From positions 1 through 15,356 of the forward strand of contig CAKOMI010000028.1 in the NCBI GenBank assembly GCA_934096605.1: 15,356 bases of DNA, written 5' to 3'. The notes below the pieces were generated by a model, which saw only the letters and a list, made by a program, of their open reading frames with translations, was not told the origin of the DNA and did not search any database. Positions 6,076-13,399 of this stretch are shown in pieces. The DNA is from an uncultured Bacilli bacterium. Its GTDB lineage: Bacteria > Bacillota_I > Bacilli_A > RF39 > UBA660. Within the stretch, counting starts at the first letter, position 1. The number at the start of each line of letters is the position of its first letter. The translations under genes were made by a program, and so were the position numbers.

Positions 6076-6107
6076 TGTCATGTAGTTTAGAAGGAGTGGA
6101 AAATAAA

Positions 6108-8234
6108 ATGAAAGTTATTAAAAGAGATGGAAAAAGTGTTGATTTTGATCGTGAAAAAATCCGTATTGCAATTGGTAAAGCCAATGCTCAAGTAGCTGAA
6201 GAAGATAGAATTACGGATAGACAGATTGAAAACATTATTAAATATATCGAAAAACTAAATAAAAAAAGAATTTTAGTAGAAGATATTCAAGATATTATTG
6301 AAGAAAAAATAATGGGTTTATCTAAGTATGCTCTTGCTAAAGAATATATAACTTATCGTTATACTAGAGCCTTAGTAAGAAAATCTAATACAACAGATGA
6401 ATCAATACTAAGTCTAATTAAAAATGCAAATAAAGAACTTGCTGAAGAAAACTCAAATAAAAGTACAACTCTTGCTAGTACCCAAAGAGATTACATTGCT
6501 GGTGAAGTATCAAGAGATTTAACAAAAAGAATTTTATTACCAGAAAAAATTAGTAAAGCTCATGAAGAAGGAATACTTCATTTTCATGATGCCGATTATT
6601 TCATTCAACCGATATTTAACTGTTGCTTAATCAATATTGATGATATGCTTGAAAATGGTATTGTTATGAATGGTAAACTTTGTGAAAAACCAAAAAGTTT
6701 TAGAGTTGCTTGTACCTTAACAACTCAGATTATTGCCGCGGTTGCATCAAACCAATATGGTGGTCAATCAGTTGATATTTCTCATTTAGGTAAATTTGTT
6801 CGTATTTCTAAGGAAAAATTTTATAAACAAATACCAGATGATATTAAAGAAAAACTAACTAAAAAACAAGTTGATGAATTAGTTAATGATGAATTAAAAT
6901 ATGAAATTAAAGCGGGTGTCCAAATTATCCAATACCAAATTAATACCCTTATGACAACTAATGGCCAATCCCCATTTGTAACTCTATTTATGCATTTAAA
7001 AGATAATGATGAATACATTGAAGAAAACGCGATGGTATTTGAAGAAATCCTTAACCAAAGACTATTAGGTATAAAAAATGAAAAAGGTGTTTATGTTACA
7101 CCAGCCTTCCCAAAACTAGTTTATGTTTTAGATGAAAATAACTGTTTAAAAGGTGGCAAATACGATTATTTAACTCATTTAGCCGTTAAATGTTCGGCTA
7201 AGAGAATGTATCCTGATTACATTAGTGCTAAACAAATGCGTAAAAATTATGAAGGCAATGTCTTTAGTCCAATGGGCTGCCGTAGTTTCTTAAGTCCTTG
7301 GAAAGATGAAAATGGTAACTACAAATTTGAAGGCCGTTTCAATCAAGGTGTAGTTTCTATTAACCTTCCTCAAGTTGCAATTGTCGCTGAACATGATGAA
7401 GATGCTTTCTGGCGTATATTAGATGAAAGACTAGAACTTTGTAAAGAAGCTTTATTATGTCGTCACGAAGCTTTGCTAGGTACTACTAGTGATATTTCAC
7501 CAATTCACTGGCAATATGGAGCTATCGCAAGACTTAAAAAAGGCGAAAAAATTGATAAATACTTAAACTGCCCATATTCAACTATTTCCCTAGGTTATAT
7601 AGGTGTTTATGAAACAACGATGCTTATGCGTGGTGTGCCACAAACAGAACCAGAAGGAGAAGAATTTGCTTTAAAATTAATGAAACACTTACGAGCTAAA
7701 GTAGATGAATGGAAAAAAGAAACAGGTCTTGGTTTTGCCTTATATGGCACACCGGCAGAAAGTTTATGCTATCGTTTTGCAAGAATTGATAAAGAACGTT
7801 TTGGGACTATTAAAAATGTTACTGATAAAGGCTACTATACTAATAGTTACCACGTTGACGTAAGACAACACATAGATGCTTTCTCAAAATTTAAATTTGA
7901 AAGTCAATTCCAACCAATTAGTTCTGGAGGTTGCATTTCCTATGTTGAAGTACCTAATATGGAACATAACTTAGAGGCTATGGAAGAAGTTGTTAAATTT
8001 ATATATGACAATATCCAATATGCTGAATTTAATACTAAGAGTGATTATTGCCATGAGTGTGGTTATACTGGGGAAATTATTGTTAATGATGACTTAGAAT
8101 GGGAATGTCCAAACTGTCATAATAAAGACAAAAATAAAATGAATGTTGCAAGACGTACATGCGGTTATTTAGGTGAAAATTTCTGGAATGTTGGTAAAAC
8201 AAAAGAAATAAAAGATCGTGTTACTCATTTATAG
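6108..8234 (+). CDS. nrdD: Anaerobic (class III) ribonucleoside-triphosphate reductase
   Basis: 708 residues, normal for NrdD. A longer frame from TTG at 6075 begins inside the -10 box, so the ATG at 6108 with AAGGAG at 6091-6096 is chosen. Residues 1-90 are an ATP-cone (VIKRDGKSVDFDREKI), which senses dATP/ATP. The catalytic barrel follows, with conserved segments QPIFNCCLINIDD, SPMGCRSFLSPW and NCPYSTISLGYIG. Near the C-terminus four cysteines (648, 651, 667, 670) form the zinc site, then ARRTCGYLG (681-689) holds the glycyl radical residue, about G686. It reduces ribonucleotides to deoxyribonucleotides without oxygen, after radical installation by NrdG encoded eight bases downstream. Oxygen destroys the radical, so this indicates strictly or facultatively anaerobic life. 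No odd features. Confidence 0.97.
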   Translation: MKVIKRDGKSVDFDREKIRIAIGKANAQVAEEDRITDRQIENIIKYIEKLNKKRILVEDIQDIIEEKIMGLSKYALAKEYITYRYTRALVRKSNTTDESILSLIKNANKELAEENSNKSTTLASTQRDYIAGEVSRDLTKRILLPEKISKAHEEGILHFHDADYFIQPIFNCCLINIDDMLENGIVMNGKLCEKPKSFRVACTLTTQIIAAVASNQYGGQSVDISHLGKFVRISKEKFYKQIPDDIKEKLTKKQVDELVNDELKYEIKAGVQIIQYQINTLMTTNGQSPFVTLFMHLKDNDEYIEENAMVFEEILNQRLLGIKNEKGVYVTPAFPKLVYVLDENNCLKGGKYDYLTHLAVKCSAKRMYPDYISAKQMRKNYEGNVFSPMGCRSFLSPWKDENGNYKFEGRFNQGVVSINLPQVAIVAEHDEDAFWRILDERLELCKEALLCRHEALLGTTSDISPIHWQYGAIARLKKGEKIDKYLNCPYSTISLGYIGVYETTMLMRGVPQTEPEGEEFALKLMKHLRAKVDEWKKETGLGFALYGTPAESLCYRFARIDKERFGTIKNVTDKGYYTNSYHVDVRQHIDAFSKFKFESQFQPISSGGCISYVEVPNMEHNLEAMEEVVKFIYDNIQYAEFNTKSDYCHECGYTGEIIVNDDLEWECPNCHNKDKNKMNVARRTCGYLGENFWNVGKTKEIKDRVTHL

Positions 8235-8242
8235 AGGTAATT

Positions 8243-8797
8243 ATGTATTATGCTGATTTAAAAAAATATGATATAGCAAATGGCTTTGGTGTTCGGGTAT
8301 CCTTATTTGTAAGTGGGTGCCCTCACCACTGTAAAAATTGTTTTAATGAAGTAGCGTGGGACTATAAATATGGCAAACCATTTACGGCAGAAACAATAGA
8401 TGAAATAGTAAAGGCTTTAGATAAATCATATATTAAAGGTTTAAGTTTACTTGGTGGAGAACCAATGGATCCGAAAAACCAAGAAGGTTTATTACCCCTT
8501 TTAAGAATGGTTAAAGAAAAGTTGCCAGACAAAGATATTTGGTGTTATACGGGTTATTTATTTGATAAAGAGATACTGGATATCATGGCACCAAAATATG
8601 AATTTACAAGGGACATACTATCATATATAGATGTTTTAGTTGATGGCAGATTCGTAGAAAGTATGGCTGATAAGGGTCTTGTTTTTAGGGGCAGCCGGAA
8701 CCAAAGGGTTATTGATGTTAAAAAGAGTTTAGAACTTAAAAAAGTAGTTGAAATTCCCGTTGGCGATAAAGAATTTAAGAAAGTAGGACAATTATGA
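8243..8797 (+). CDS. nrdG: Anaerobic ribonucleotide reductase activating protein (radical SAM)
   Basis: 184 residues. The radical SAM motif CPHHCKNC gives C26, C30 and C33 (CxxxCxxC), which bind a 4Fe-4S cluster. The opening ADLKKYDIANGFGVRVSLFVSGC and the LLGGEPM segment (74-80, SAM binding) are typical of NrdG. It uses S-adenosylmethionine to make the glycyl radical on NrdD. It starts eight bases after nrdD behind GAGGT and overlaps the dut start by four bases (ATGA), so the three genes form one operon. Length is slightly above the 150-175 usual for the family, with a short C-terminal addition. Confidence 0.95.
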   Translation: MYYADLKKYDIANGFGVRVSLFVSGCPHHCKNCFNEVAWDYKYGKPFTAETIDEIVKALDKSYIKGLSLLGGEPMDPKNQEGLLPLLRMVKEKLPDKDIWCYTGYLFDKEILDIMAPKYEFTRDILSYIDVLVDGRFVESMADKGLVFRGSRNQRVIDVKKSLELKKVVEIPVGDKEFKKVGQL

Positions 8798-9261
8798 AAT
8801 TACGAGGATTTGAAATAGCTCATGGCTATGAAGATAAAGGTATTAATTTGCCAGTTAGAAAAACTAAGTATTCGGCTGGTTATGATATTGAAGCAGCAGA
8901 AGATATAACAATTATGCCTTATGAAAGTACTCATAAACCAGAACTTGTTAAAACTGGTTTAAAGGCTTATATGCAAGATGATGAAGTTTTAATGCTATAT
9001 AATAGAAGTTCTAATCCTAAGAAAAAAGGTTTAGTTGTTGCCAATAGTGTAGGAATTATTGATAAAGATTATTATGGCAATCAAGATAATGATGGTCATA
9101 TCATGGTTATGTTTTATAATATGGGTAGTGAAAGTATTACTATTCATAAAGGTGACGCAATAGCGCAAGGAATATTTCAAAAATATTTAATCGCTGATAA
9201 CGACGAAGCTGATGGCATTCGTACAGGTGGTTTTGGTTCAACAAATAAGAAAGATAAGTAA
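8794..9261 (+). CDS. dut: dUTP diphosphatase (trimeric dUTPase)
   Basis: 155 residues, with all five motifs of trimeric dUTPases: I SAGYDIEAAED (27-37), II NRSSNPKKKG (70-79), III NSVGIIDKDYYG (84-95, catalytic Asp90), IV KGDAIAQGIFQ (119-129) and V RTGGFGST (143-150). It hydrolyses dUTP to dUMP and diphosphate, which keeps uracil out of DNA and supplies dTMP synthesis. Motif II reads SSNP rather than the common SS/SG-hG pattern, similar to the dUTPases of several Firmicutes and phages. It is translationally coupled to nrdG (ATGA overlap), which makes sense because reductase output feeds its substrate pool. An intrinsic terminator over the stop ends the operon. Confidence 0.93.
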   Translation: MKLRGFEIAHGYEDKGINLPVRKTKYSAGYDIEAAEDITIMPYESTHKPELVKTGLKAYMQDDEVLMLYNRSSNPKKKGLVVANSVGIIDKDYYGNQDNDGHIMVMFYNMGSESITIHKGDAIAQGIFQKYLIADNDEADGIRTGGFGSTNKKDK

Positions 9262-9277
9262 AGTCTTTCTTTTTTTA
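9247..9277 (+). terminator. Intrinsic terminator of nrdD-nrdG-dut
   Basis: AAGAAAGA (9247-9254) pairs perfectly with TCTTTCTT (9264-9271) around a nine-base loop containing the dut stop codon. The T run continues to 9276. Confidence 0.75.
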
Positions 9278-9300
9278 TATATAACACTTAGAATGATTTT

Positions 9301-9331
9301 GATTCGAATTTTTTCTTTATGAATTCTAATC
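9301..9331. repeat. Imperfect inverted repeat in the dut to surface-protein gap
   Basis: GATTCGAATTT (9301-9311) pairs with GAATTCTAATC (9321-9331) at ten of eleven positions, counting one G-T pair, around nine bases. It is not followed by a T run, so it is not a terminator. It lies about 50 bases before the next promoter and may be a protein-binding site or an inert repeat. Confidence 0.4.
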
Positions 9332-9377
9332 ACTAATAATTAAGTTAATAGGCTTCAAAGCAATTGGCTAAAACTCA

Positions 9378-9406
9378 TTGCCAAACAAATTGTTAATTGG
9401 TATAAT
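9378..9406 (+). promoter_or_regulatory. Promoter of the two-gene surface-protein operon
   Basis: TTGCCA (9378-9383) and TATAAT (9401-9406) are 17 bases apart, with TGG directly before TATAAT giving an extended -10. It is the best promoter match in the window and implies steady expression. A short dyad, TTGGC (9364-9368) and GCCAA, partly overlaps the -35 box. Confidence 0.75.
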
Positions 9407-9433
9407 TAAATTATTCTAGGAGAGTGAAAAGGT

Positions 9434-11683
9434 ATGGAAAATAATGAAAATAACGAAAATTTAGAAACTACTAAAGAAATACTATCTTTAAAAGATTTTG
9501 CTTTAGAAGCAACTAATACTGAAGAAAGTGTCTCATTACCAATTATTGAAGAAGCACCAATTGAAGCCTTAGACGAAAATATGGATGAGTCAGACTTAGT
9601 CTTTGATACAGTTGTAAAAACTAAAGAAGATATTGCTAATAACGAAAACAAAGAAAATAACGAACCAAAAGCAAAAAAAAATATCTTTAAAAACTTAAAA
9701 GATAAATGGTCTAAATTAGATAAAAAGAAAAAAATAATAGTAATTGTTGTAACACTTATTTTAATAGTTCTAATCGTTCTTGGTATTATCTTACTTGTTA
9801 CTAATAATAAGGATAATAACTCACCAACGGAAAATATTGTTTTAGAAAGTGATAACTATCGTTATGAAAATGGTCGCTTAATATTTCTAGATAATGATAA
9901 AGAAATAGGTGAGTATGAATGTAAAAATAAAGATGAAAATAGTTGTGCAGTATTTACCATTACTAGTCATGATAAACTTGATAACACTATTAAGGTAAAT
10001 GAAAATAATGAGGAAATATCTGTTCATGCTAAAATTTACGATGAAACATATGCTTTTATAATTGATCACGATGCAAACGATGACAAAACTATCCTTCTTT
10101 ACAACATTAAAAATAATGCGGTTGAAGAAACTGTCTTTGACGTCATAATGTATGGTGATAACTACGTAAGTGTTAAAAATAACGAATCAAAATATGGTTT
10201 ATTAGAATTTAAAGATGAAACAGTAAAAACACTTATTCCTTATGATTATGATGAATTAAGTCTTATTACTGAGGGTGATACTTCTATCGCGGTCGTTAAA
10301 AAAGATAACAATTCTTATTTGGCTAGTTTAGATAACAAAATTCTTACTAAAGCCTTTAATGAAACCATAACTGGTGCTAATTCTAGTCATGTTAAAACGA
10401 AAGATGACAATGGTAAATACAGTATCTATGACTATGAAGCCAAAAAAGTAAGTGATGAAACATATGACTTTGTAAGTCTTTTAGACAACATTATGCTAGT
10501 TGTTCGTGATAATGCCTTATACGTATATGACTACGAAAACAACAAAATGATGGATGGTAGTCTTTCATTAAATAATGATGCTTATAACAAAATAGAAACT
10601 TATAAAAATAAAAAACTAATTAAAACTAAACAAGCTTATACTTATGAATTAACTGGTAACCTATTAAATATTAATATTTATACCGATGATGACTCTGAAA
10701 ATCATTCTATTAATTTATTGGAAGGTGCACTATCAAGTAAACTAGCTTATATGAATTACTTTGCTGGTAAACTTAGCTTTTATGCCGATGAAACAAAGAA
10801 AAGCAAAATTGGTGAATATACATGTACTAATCAAAATCAAGTTGATAGTAATACAACTACTTTAAATAATTGCCGTCTAGCTACTGAGTCATTTTTAAGA
10901 GAAACAGACTCTAATAACAAAGAAACAGATGCATCAGCGTCTCTTGGTTGGATACCAATTATTGGCAGTAGATATGCTTTCATTACTGATGGTGATACAA
11001 TAGAACTATATGATTTTAAAGATAACAAAGAACTTGCTAATTATAGTGAAGTTGATACATTTAGTTATACTAATGCCTCTGAAGTTACTTTCTCTAATGC
11101 TTCTAGTGTTTCTTTCATTGCTAAATCAAAAAGAACTGGTAAATATGGTGTAGCTAAGATAAGTGCTGATGGCGTAAAGCCAATCCTTGAATTTCAATTT
11201 GCTAGTATCAAAGCCCTAGGTAACTATTATGTCGTAGAAGAAGATGGTAAGTATGCTTTATATAGTCTAGAAGGTGAAAAGAAAACGAGTGATTATAATA
11301 GCCCTGTAGTTGATTACTTAGGTTCTTATGTTAAAACTAAAAAAGATAATGCCTACTTTGTTCATGGCTTTAATGAAGAAGTATCAAGTGATTCTTATAC
11401 TTATGTTGAACTTTATAATAATTACTATGCTGGTGTTCTTCAAAATACAGTTGAAATATATGATTACAAAGGTAAGTCTATTACTAAAAACTTGCCTGAA
11501 AAAACTAGAGCTCAGCTAAAACTCCAAATCAACAACTTCTATGGTCAAGGTACTAAGGCTTTTGTTATCACCTTTAAAAGTGGTGAATACGCGACTGCTA
11601 AAATTGGTACAGTAAGTGGTTCATATGATACAGTAATAATTCCTTTAGATACTACGAGTATTGGTGATAGTAATGACGAATAA
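9434..11683 (+). CDS. Membrane-anchored protein with two WG-like beta-repeat modules
   Basis: 749 residues. Order: acidic, disordered N-tail rich in Glu/Asn (1-77), a Lys-rich stretch (79-100), one membrane helix (101-123), then a large domain of about 620 residues expected to lie outside the cell, the tail inside. That domain is two copies of one module (about 146-380 and 443-685). Each begins with a G-L-x-F-strand and IGEYxC (C163, C464) with a second cysteine a few residues on (C171, C480), then YAFI-D (206-211, 514-518), LYxxK, and several repeats like SKYGLLEF, GKYSIYDYE, GKYGVAKIS and GKYALYSLEGE, which resemble WG/KWG repeats. The cysteine pairs could form disulfides or hold metal. I recognise no named family. 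AGGAGAGTG seven bases before ATG fixes the start. It overlaps the next gene, which carries one more copy of the module. Confidence 0.7.
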   Translation: MENNENNENLETTKEILSLKDFALEATNTEESVSLPIIEEAPIEALDENMDESDLVFDTVVKTKEDIANNENKENNEPKAKKNIFKNLKDKWSKLDKKKKIIVIVVTLILIVLIVLGIILLVTNNKDNNSPTENIVLESDNYRYENGRLIFLDNDKEIGEYECKNKDENSCAVFTITSHDKLDNTIKVNENNEEISVHAKIYDETYAFIIDHDANDDKTILLYNIKNNAVEETVFDVIMYGDNYVSVKNNESKYGLLEFKDETVKTLIPYDYDELSLITEGDTSIAVVKKDNNSYLASLDNKILTKAFNETITGANSSHVKTKDDNGKYSIYDYEAKKVSDETYDFVSLLDNIMLVVRDNALYVYDYENNKMMDGSLSLNNDAYNKIETYKNKKLIKTKQAYTYELTGNLLNINIYTDDDSENHSINLLEGALSSKLAYMNYFAGKLSFYADETKKSKIGEYTCTNQNQVDSNTTTLNNCRLATESFLRETDSNNKETDASASLGWIPIIGSRYAFITDGDTIELYDFKDNKELANYSEVDTFSYTNASEVTFSNASSVSFIAKSKRTGKYGVAKISADGVKPILEFQFASIKALGNYYVVEEDGKYALYSLEGEKKTSDYNSPVVDYLGSYVKTKKDNAYFVHGFNEEVSSDSYTYVELYNNYYAGVLQNTVEIYDYKGKSITKNLPEKTRAQLKLQINNFYGQGTKAFVITFKSGEYATAKIGTVSGSYDTVIIPLDTTSIGDSNDE

Positions 11684-12632
11684 AAAAATTGAAAAATCAG
11701 CATTCATTCTAATAATAATTCTTTTAGTTATCTTTGTACCTACTTCCAGTTTTGCTGTTTATTTTCACTTAAATAGTGATTCTAAAAGTTCTACTAACAA
11801 TAATCATGAATTATTTTATGACAACAAACTCTGGTTTTATGATGCGGCAGGAACACTACTTAGTACCTATACTTGTGAAACGTCTAACTGTGGGTATGCC
11901 AGTAATACTATTGATGACGCAAGTTATGCTATTGACTACTATAAACAAGATAACTACGATCATGTATCATTATCTAGCCCCTATGTTTTTCTAACCGATT
12001 TCAATGATAGTGCATCAAAAAGCTTCTTATATAATACCAAAACAAGTCAAAGCTTCAAAAGTAATGCCTACGAAAGTATTAAAGACTACGGCATTGGTTT
12101 AGCAAATGACCTTTATATTGTAAAAAATATGACTGGCAAAGTAGGGGTTATAAAACTTCTAGAATCAGTAACCCCCGTTGTTCCCTTTGAGTATGACTTT
12201 ATTGGTCTTATCAATAATATTAATGAAGATGGCAAATTAATATCTGATTACTTTGTAGCTAAAAAAGAAGATGCCTGGTATATAGTTTCATCTAGTGGAG
12301 CTGTATTATCAAGTCCTTTAGATAAAGAAATAGTCACATTTACAGGTAACTTAATAGTTGTCCAAAACGAATCTAGTTTAGATGAATTAGTAGACTATGA
12401 AGGAAATACTATATTAGAAGGCGAATATAACAAAATTTCTTTCTTTGATAAATATGTTTTAATAACAACTTTAAATAATGAATTTTACTTATATGATCTA
12501 AATACAAATAGTATTGTTAGTAATACTTATCAAATAGATGATGATACAAAAATAAACGTTAATAAAACAGATACCAAAAACTTAGAAATTTATCTTAATG
12601 ATGAATTAGTAGAAACTGTTATAATTGACTAA
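11673..12632 (+). CDS. Membrane-anchored or secreted protein with one module like its upstream neighbour
   Basis: 319 residues from the ATG at 11673, which has GGTG six bases upstream; a TTG at 11661 would add four residues and has no better site. The start overlaps the previous gene by 11 bases. An N-terminal hydrophobic segment (about 9-30) ends PTSSFAVYF, so it may be a membrane anchor or a cleaved signal peptide. The rest copies the module of the neighbour: NKLWFYD (51-57), STYTC with C68 and C73, YVFLTDF, GKVGVIKLLE, then VVPFEYDFIGL and strands such as EFYLYDLNTN. The acidic cytoplasmic tail of the first protein is absent. It probably works with, or arose from, the upstream protein at the cell surface. 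Function unknown. Confidence 0.7.
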   Translation: MTNKKIEKSAFILIIILLVIFVPTSSFAVYFHLNSDSKSSTNNNHELFYDNKLWFYDAAGTLLSTYTCETSNCGYASNTIDDASYAIDYYKQDNYDHVSLSSPYVFLTDFNDSASKSFLYNTKTSQSFKSNAYESIKDYGIGLANDLYIVKNMTGKVGVIKLLESVTPVVPFEYDFIGLINNINEDGKLISDYFVAKKEDAWYIVSSSGAVLSSPLDKEIVTFTGNLIVVQNESSLDELVDYEGNTILEGEYNKISFFDKYVLITTLNNEFYLYDLNTNSIVSNTYQIDDDTKINVNKTDTKNLEIYLNDELVETVIID

Positions 12633-12638
12633 AAAAAG

Positions 12639-12667
12639 TTGCATTTTTATTATTAGTGATATAAAAT
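12639..12667 (+). promoter_or_regulatory. Promoter of the T-box-valS operon
   Basis: TTGCAT (12639-12644) with TAAAAT (12662-12667) at 17 bases, or the extended -10 TGATATAAA (12657-12665). Either start is just before T-box stem I at about 12681, and only a few bases past the stop of the previous gene. Confidence 0.5.
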
Positions 12668-12678
12668 AAATTCATAAA

Positions 12679-12860
12679 CGTTGAACTTGAGGAGTATAAG
12701 ATATAAATTTTAAAGAGAGTTTGTGGTTGGTGAAAACAAATAAATTTAGTTTTAGAAAGTTGCAAGGGAGTTTAAAAGCAGAGTACTGCGTTATCAAAAA
12801 AAGTTAAATTAAAGGATGGTACCGTCTATATGACTCCTTTTGGGTATCATCTTTTTATTT
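12679..12860 (+). promoter_or_regulatory. T-box leader (tRNA-sensing riboswitch), probably valine-specific
   Basis: All parts of a T-box are visible. Stem I base: TTGAACTT (12681-12688) with AAGTTGCAA (12758-12766, one bulged G); GGAGTA after it; a distal hairpin around GGTTGGTGAAA (12725-12735); and, on the 3' side, AGTTTTAGA, where GTT could be the valine specifier. The T-box AAAGGATGGTACCG (12811-12824) forms the antiterminator: AAAGGA with TCCTTT (12835-12840), the seven-base bulge TGGTACC, and GTC with GAC. The competing terminator pairs GATGGTACC (12815-12823) with GGTATCATC (12843-12851), followed by TTTTTATTT. Uncharged tRNA, via its CCA end on UGGU, stabilises the antiterminator and lets valS be made. 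The valine call rests mainly on valS downstream. Confidence 0.88.
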
Positions 12861-12877
12861 ATAGAAAGAAGGTGCCT

Positions 12878-13399
12878 ATGCAGGAATATCGTAAAGTAAC
12901 GATTTTAGGTCCAGTAGAAATAGCTACTAAAGAAGAACCAATAAAAGAGGAAAATAATAAATCACATGAAGATATGCTTTATGAGATGCTTAATAAACGC
13001 TTATGGCAAGACTACGATAGTAATAAAATAAATAATGAATTTAGTGCCAGTACAACATTTCATGAAATTCCTGTAAATCTAAGGGCAGCCTATGTTGCCT
13101 ATAAAATCGGTTTAACTACAATCTATGAAACTGAACATGAAATAATTGTTTTTGTTTCCACTTGTGTGACTGAAAACCAAATAACGTTCATTATTAATAA
13201 CTATGCTCATGAAGAAAATCGTAATTTAAGTTTTCAAACCTATATAAAAACCGAAGAAGGCTTTAAATATTATGAAAACAGCAATATGTATTTAAATAAT
13301 GATACTTACCAAACTGTTTTTAATGATTTAATAACCACTTTAAATATGCAAAAAGAAAGTTGGCAAAAAGAAATGGGGAGATTTAATTATGCTAGATAA
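12878..13399 (+). CDS. Hypothetical protein between the T-box and valS
   Basis: 173 residues from the ATG at 12878, preceded by AAGAAGGTG. The frame is open back to an ATG at 12830, but that codon lies in the loop of the T-box antiterminator and has no ribosome site, so the longer start is rejected. The protein is soluble, with an acidic linker (about 17-32) followed by a mixed alpha/beta region (FHEIPVNLRAAYVAYKIGLT and ETEHEIIVFVSTCV). I do not recognise a family. It overlaps valS by 11 bases and shares the T-box control, so it is co-expressed with valyl-tRNA synthetase when charged tRNA is short. It could relate to translation or amino-acid stress, or simply be carried in the operon. Confidence 0.65.
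   Translation: MQEYRKVTILGPVEIATKEEPIKEENNKSHEDMLYEMLNKRLWQDYDSNKINNEFSASTTFHEIPVNLRAAYVAYKIGLTTIYETEHEIIVFVSTCVTENQITFIINNYAHEENRNLSFQTYIKTEEGFKYYENSNMYLNNDTYQTVFNDLITTLNMQKESWQKEMGRFNYAR

Noticed and set aside
6063..6076. Fnr or NrdR box over the nrdD -10
   Set aside because: AATCA-N4-TGATT is a dyad but has the opposite half-site order to Fnr and does not match the NrdR consensus; kept only as a note on the promoter.
6047..6107. Upstream extensions of the Crp/Fnr gene (to 6046) and of nrdD (to 6075)
   Set aside because: Both would translate promoter and operator DNA. The starts at 5989 and 6108 have good ribosome sites and match the usual N-termini.
9406..11519. Minus-strand and alternative-frame ORFs within the surface-protein genes, nrdD, radC and valS
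   Set aside because: All lie inside well-supported genes, lack ribosome sites and show no family features.
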